NCBI RefSeq assembly: GCF_000281045.1
Contig: NW_008246092.1
Location: 73,645-95,114 of the forward strand
Length of the DNA: 21,470 nucleotides
Direction: 5' to 3'
Source: Saprolegnia diclina VS20
Lineage: Eukaryota; Oomycota; Saprolegniomycetes; Saprolegniales; Saprolegniaceae
This document shows positions 18,990 through 21,470 of this stretch, one piece after another. A model generated the notes under the pieces. That model did no database searches and was not told the origin of the DNA. It saw only the letters and a list, made by a program, of their open reading frames with translations. Position 1 is the first letter of the stretch. Every line of letters starts with the position of its first letter. The translations under genes and the position numbers were made by a program.

Positions 18990-20587
18990 ATGGCGTCAAT
19001 CGAGCAAGCAGGTATCTTCAGCGCCCTCGAGTACTTGGCGTCGCTGGCTGCCAAGTCCAACTACGACTCGGAGAACGTCGAGGTGGGTGTGCAGTGCCTC
19101 AAGTAAGCGCGTTACGACCTAGCGACGTGGCGCGACCATGGAATCTAGGGAGGCGTTCAACGTCGACCCTGCGAGCGCAGCGACGAAGCAGGCGCTTGGC
19201 CTTGGCCAGCATCAGTTTGCCGACATCTTTGCCGCTGGCTGCAAAGCGCTTCACATTTCGTTTGAAGCTGCGGCGCCTGCCGCGCCGGAAGACCCGGTCA
19301 TCGCTGCGAGTACGTTGCAGTGGTCGACGTGCAAAAGCTCAGACGACGATCTTCTATAGACCCGGCGCTGTGGCAAAAGTGGGTCTCGAAGCTTGAGACC
19401 AAGGGTTTCTTCGCGGGCGTCCAGAAGGGCACGCCGGGTACGTTCCACGCACCTTGCAGGCGCTTGTCGGCTCATGCGCACGCTCGTAGAGTACAACCAG
19501 CTCTACCAAAAGGCGCTCGGCAAGTTCAAAGAAAAGTTCGAGGCCAAGCCGACGCTCTCCAAGGAGCAGAAGGAGGCCAAGGCCGAGGAGCTCAAGGCGA
19601 GCGGCAACGCGGCGCTGACGGCCAAGGACTACACCAAGGCCGCGGACCTCTACAAGCAAGCGATTTCGTTTTCGGCTGACGGCCCCAACTCGCACATCTA
19701 CTACTCGAACCTCGGCGCCGCCCAAATGTACTTGGAGGAGTACGAAGACGTTGTGGCGTCGTGCGAGAAGGCCATTGCCATCAACGTACGTTCCATCATG
19801 TTCGAATGGCTTAGCTCACCATTGTCTTCGTTTCATAGCCCAACTATGGCAAGGCCTACTCGCGTCTCGGCTCGGCGTACGTCCAGCTCGAGGACTTTGA
19901 CGCTGCGATCGATGCCTACCAGCGCGGCCTTGAAGTCGACCCGACCAACGCTGCGTGCAAGGCCGGTCTCGCCGAAGCCAAGGGCAAGAACCAGCGTCTT
20001 CAGGTACATGGGTCCGCACTTAGCGCTACGCAGCTAATGTCTTGTGCTAGCCGACGACGCGCGAGGCGCCTGCGGCCGGTGGCATGCCTGGCGGTATGCC
20101 CGGCGGTATGCCCGGCGGTATGCCCGATCTGAGTGCGTTGGCGGGCTTGATGGGCGGTGCTGGTGGTGCCGGCGGCCTCGCGGGCCTCATGAGCAACCCT
20201 GCGATGCAGCAGATGGCGGCGCAGATGATGCAAAACCCGCAGATGATGTCGATGGCCCAGAACATGATGCAGAACCCGGCCATGATGAGCCAGATGATGG
20301 GTGCCATGGGCGGTGGCGGCGGCGCGGGTGCCGGTGGCATGCCGGACCTCAGCTCGATGCTCACGCCCGAAATGATGGAGTCGTTCCGGACCAACCCGCA
20401 GGTACGTTGCTGCCTTGCAACATTTGACTCACCGACACTTGACTAGGTGAACGCAATGCGTGGCGACCCCGACATGGCCGACTTCTTCCGCGACATGGAC
20501 GCAGGCGGCCCGCAGGCGGCGATGCGGCACATGTCCAACCCTGCCGTGGCGGCCAAGCTCCAGACCTTGCTCGGTGGCATGATGTAA
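18990..20587 (+). CDS. SGT/Sgt2-type TPR co-chaperone
   Basis: Seven exons (18990-19102, 19149-19309, 19360-19437, 19490-19785, 19839-20003, 20051-20401, 20447-20587) encode 434 residues. Residues 1-75 resemble the SGTA homodimerisation domain (ALEYLAS, VEVGVQCLKEAFNVD), which in animals and yeast contacts the Get4/5-Bag6 machinery. After an extra linker with KGFFAGVQKGTPEYNQLY, three TPRs lie at about 149-265 (ELKASGNAALTAKDYTKA, HIYYSNLGAAQMYLEEYEDV, KAYSRLGSAYVQLEDFDAA). These should form the carboxylate clamp for the EEVD tails of Hsp70/Hsp90. Then come four GGMP repeats (about 282-297), a Met/Gln-rich STI1-like segment with several NP motifs (NPAMQQMAAQMMQNPQMM), and a second STI1/DP-like C-terminus. 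Such regions bind hydrophobic transmembrane tails. It is longer than human SGTA (313 residues); GGMP repeats are better known from Hip/ST13. Confidence 0.85.
20084..20131 (+). repeat. 12-bp tandem repeat encoding GGMP
   Basis: A 12-bp unit (GGCGGTATGCCC with one variant first copy) is repeated about four times in frame inside exon 6 of the SGT gene and encodes four GGMP tetrapeptides. The near-identical copies suggest recent slippage expansion within the coding region. Confidence 0.75.
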
Positions 20588-21470
20588 GCCGACGTAATGA
20601 GACCTGTTGTGGGTGTTTCGCGCCTGCAAGGAGTCGAAACGGACTTTTCAAGAGAAGGCGGCTCGGCGAAACCAACGACTGGTCGGCAGAGCCTAGCATT
20701 CTAGTTTTCGCTCTCCGCTAAGCAAAGGTACTCATGGGCCGCCATCAGTACACGACGAAGCCCCAGACATGGTTCTTCCTGAGCAAGCCTCGCATGTCGC
20801 CAACGGCGCGCTCGGTTGACCGGTGTACGCTTGAATCACGGAGGTGGCTAGTGCGAGACGCGGCCAAAAGGTGCTCACGTTCGCGACCTTGCCAACAGAC
20901 GATCGCCCGAGACCTCGCTCTCGGTATCGAAGGACTAGTGCGTGCTCGCGCCCGCATCGGTGGGCGAGGCCCGACCCAACTGGGGCGCGTGGTTGCGTGG
21001 GTTTTGTCTTCTTTCGCCACGATGACTCGGCGACGGCGGGACAAGTTGTGGCGGCGCGATGGTCCGACAAGACTCTCACGGTAGCCAACGCCAGTGGCGC
21101 CTTCGACGTCGGAGCGGATGAGGTGCAGCGGGGCCACCCGGTTGGAGCCTCGGATTTGTGGCGAATTGAGGATGAACTCGGCAACGGCGCCACGGCCACG
21201 CGACGCTTCACAGCTAAAACACATTGTTCGAGACCATGTGCAGCCGAATTGAAGACTCGACGCGACGCCGACAGCGGACACTCGGTTCGAGATCCGCGCA
21301 CCAGCGACTGGCGAACGCACGACTCGATCAGTCCAGCACGTCGCCGACTTCTTTCCTTTCTAGCCATGGAATGTCACGGGCGCCGGGAGGATGCGGCCGT
21401 CGGTGCGACGTTCTGGAAAGACCCGCTTTGAACGCTTACCGGCCGTTGCGGGAGCACCACACGCCCCGTA
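20588..21470. other. Window end; possible partial coding region
   Basis: No gene can be settled here. The best candidate is a plus-strand frame open from about 20844 to 21431. Its middle (roughly 20990-21210) has balanced, domain-like composition, for example GFVFFRHDDSATAGQVVAAR and TLTVANASGAFDVGADEV with DLWRIEDELG after them. The pattern is loosely like a beta-trefoil or beta-sandwich repeat. The first ~45 and last ~60 codons are Arg/Ser/Thr-rich and look non-coding, and an upstream ATG frame at 20734 is in another phase. Long minus-strand frames (20732-21367 and 20745-21320) are low-complexity shadows. It may be a real gene with introns I could not place, a decayed gene, or chance in GC-rich DNA. 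Confidence 0.25.

Noticed and set aside
2185-20587. Reading the genes as one biosynthetic or defence cluster
   Set aside because: The products belong to unrelated housekeeping functions and alternate in strand; nothing indicates a shared system.
20732-21367. 211-codon minus-strand frame at the right end
   Set aside because: It has low-complexity Arg/Ser/Ala composition without domain features; the opposite strand has the better candidate.

Overview
This window looks like nuclear DNA of an oomycete, most likely a Saprolegniales water mould (Saprolegnia/Aphanomyces/Achlya type). Four things point there. The genes are GC-rich and tightly packed, with very short GT-AG introns (34 inferred, nearly all 40-56 bp). 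At 3387-3404 there is a good match to the oomycete initiator plus flanking promoter region. The gene content is that of a flagellated eukaryote (LC8 dynein light chain, a CSPP1-like coiled-coil protein). There are no bacterial operon or Shine-Dalgarno features. The genus assignment is inference.

Layout. 1-2184 is gene-poor. It holds a 1.15-kb non-autonomous DNA transposon (126-1273) with perfect 16-bp terminal inverted repeats and a TTA target duplication (PIF/Harbinger-like), a short hairpin followed by a T-run, and a tRNA-like A-box/B-box relic on the minus strand (1801-1862). From 2185 on there are eight spliced genes: a small PH-domain-like protein (+, 2185-2972); a retinol saturase/carotenoid isomerase-type FAD oxidoreductase (+, 3485-5604); a 1437-residue SPRY-domain protein (-, 10332-5745); a Q/P-rich CSPP1-like coiled-coil protein (+, 10440-13172); an LC8-type dynein light chain (+, 13280-13642); an SLC44/choline-transporter-like membrane protein with 11 exons (-, 16458-13689); an armadillo-like helical-repeat protein (-, 18632-16745); and an SGT/Sgt2-type TPR co-chaperone (+, 18990-20587). 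The last ~880 bp hold one possible but unproven coding stretch.

The genes alternate in orientation, giving convergent pairs with short gaps (140 bp at 5605-5744, 46 bp at 13643-13688) and head-to-head pairs (107 bp at 10333-10439, 357 bp at 18633-18989). They do not form one pathway. They are housekeeping functions: lipid/retinoid redox, membrane transport, dynein/centrosome function, and tail-anchored-protein or Hsp70/90 co-chaperoning. I rebuilt every gene model by hand from reading-frame continuity across GT-AG introns, so all exon edges are predictions. I found no CRISPR array, rRNA, intact tRNA, virus-derived element or self-contained novel system.
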